Shown: piece after piece, positions 32,901 to 33,583 of the stretch | Layout: the number at the start of each line of letters is the position of its first letter | How positions within the stretch are numbered: the stretch's first letter is position 1 | DNA from: Pseudonocardiales bacterium | GTDB lineage: Bacteria > Actinomycetota > Actinomycetes > Mycobacteriales > QHCD01 | Direction: 5' to 3' | DNA length: 33,583 nucleotides | NCBI GenBank assembly: GCA_003244255.1 | Contig: QHCD01000011.1 | Location: 1-33,583, forward strand | The notes under the pieces: generated by a model | The model's input: the letters and a program-made list of their open reading frames with translations, nothing else | Database searches by the model: none | What the model was told of the DNA's origin: nothing | Program-made: the position numbers and the translations under genes

Positions 32901-32951
32901 AGGTCGAGTTCGCCCAGTTTGAGGTTCGGCTCCACTCGGGCACCGCGTACC

Positions 32952-32972
32952 GCGACTGGTCGATCCAGTCGC
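32952..32972 (-). terminator. Probable clpX terminator hairpin
   Basis: GCGACTGG (32952-32959), TCGAT loop, CCAGTCGC (32965-32972): a perfect 8-bp stem with a 5-nt loop starting 20 nt after the clpX stop codon. Placement fits a terminator of clpX, though as often in actinobacteria the T-run is missing. Confidence 0.6.
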
Positions 32973-32992
32973 CCGGTTCGGCTATCGCAGAG

Positions 32993-33583
32993 TTACGCGG
33001 ACTTCTCCCTGCGTTCGCGCTTCGGCGGGGTGCGCGGCACGATCGTGGGATTCACGTGCTTGTCGACGACCTCGGCGGTGATGACGACGCGCTCGACGTC
33101 GTCGCGGCTCGGAATCTCGTACATCATCGATAGCAGCACCTCCTCCATCACGGCGCGCAGTGCTCGCGCGCCGGTGCCGCGGAGAATGGCCTGGTCGGCG
33201 ATCGCCTCGAGAGCGTCGTCGGTCAGCTCCAGCTCGACGCCGTCGAGTTCGAAGAGCTTGTGATACTGCTTGACGTAGGCGTTGCGCGGCTCGGTGAGGA
33301 TCCGGATCAGCGCCGACCGGTCGAGCGCGTTCACCGTCGTGATCACCGGCAGCCGACCGATGAACTCGGGGATCATGCCGAACTTGAGCAGGTCATCAGG
33401 CATCACCTCGGCGAACGGATTCTCCTCGATGCCGCGCTTGCTGCGGATCTCGGCGCCGAATCCGATGCTCGACTTCCCGATCCGCGACTCGATGATCCTC
33501 TCCAGTCCGGAGAACGCGCCGCCGACGATGAAGAGCACGTCGGTCGTGTCGATCTGGATAAATTCCTGGTGCGGGTGCTTGCG
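32993..33583 (-). CDS. clpX: ATP-dependent Clp protease ATP-binding subunit ClpX (partial, N-terminus off the right edge)
   Basis: AAA+ unfoldase that feeds substrates to ClpP. Only the last 196 residues are in the window. They begin in the RKH pore-loop region ([20 protein letters not shown]), then pass through [14 protein letters not shown] and the sensor-2 arginine in [15 protein letters not shown], and end with a basic tail, [13 protein letters not shown]. The TAA stop is at 32995-32993. The zinc-binding domain, Walker A and Walker B lie outside. valS-folC downstream of clpX is the usual actinobacterial order, here interrupted by two sigma modules. Confidence 0.95.
   Translation of the reverse strand, partial: RKHPHQEFIQIDTTDVLFIVGGAFSGLERIIESRIGKSSIGFGAEIRSKRGIEENPFAEVMPDDLLKFGMIPEFIGRLPVITTVNALDRSALIRILTEPRNAYVKQYHKLFELDGVELELTDDALEAIADQAILRGTGARALRAVMEEVLLSMMYEIPSRDDVERVVITAEVVDKHVNPTIVPRTPPKRERREKSA

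Overview
This is high-GC actinobacterial chromosome carrying the order rplU - rne - DUF2344 - radical SAM (TIGR03960) - ileS - rodA - mrdA - mreD - mreC - mreB - ndk - DUF4233 - folC - valS - clpX, almost all on the minus strand. That order, an RNase E/G with a long N-terminal extension, a translational-type ileS T-box leader and several SigE-family sigma factors point to an Actinomycetes lineage, perhaps near Frankiales or Jatrophihabitans. The genus cannot be fixed from the sequence alone.

Layout. 1-3427 holds the start of rplU and all of rne. 3619-6577 holds the DUF2344 gene and its radical SAM partner, separated by a gap with a 12-bp perfect inverted repeat. 6617-7852 is an unrecognised secreted protein. 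7964-11113 is ileS with its T-box leader (about 11114-11367). 11500-12748 is a plus-strand module of a SigE-family sigma factor and a single-pass membrane protein. A second, near-identical T-box leader (12877-13061) follows on the minus strand with no synthetase behind it. 13077-13949 is an FG-GAP lipoprotein. 13996-19806 is the elongation (rod) operon. 19911-22604 is an ABC-2 exporter. 22622-23029 is ndk, with a YjbQ-family gene diverging from it. 23595-24173 is a chimeric pseudogene (sigma-factor start joined to the end of an F420/PPOX enzyme). 24272-25402 is a secreted beta-propeller protein. 25411-29633 is DUF4233 - folC - valS. 29695-31432 is another sigma/membrane pair with an FG-GAP ectodomain. 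31612-32818 is a paralogue of the 11.5-12.7 kb module. 32993 to the end is the C-terminal part of clpX.

How it fits together. The conserved genes cover RNA decay, tRNA charging, wall elongation, nucleotide and folate metabolism and proteolysis. The accessory DNA sits in the gaps between them and is dominated by one theme: SigE-family sigma factors, each followed with overlap by a membrane protein that has a short basic cytoplasmic tail, one membrane segment and an ectodomain, but no zinc anti-sigma motif. Two of these modules share a promoter-like element, GTAGAC-N16-GTGTCT, at identical spacing, which suggests autoregulation or cross-regulation. One of them lies between two direct copies of the ileS T-box leader. 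That arrangement is the most unusual thing in the window.
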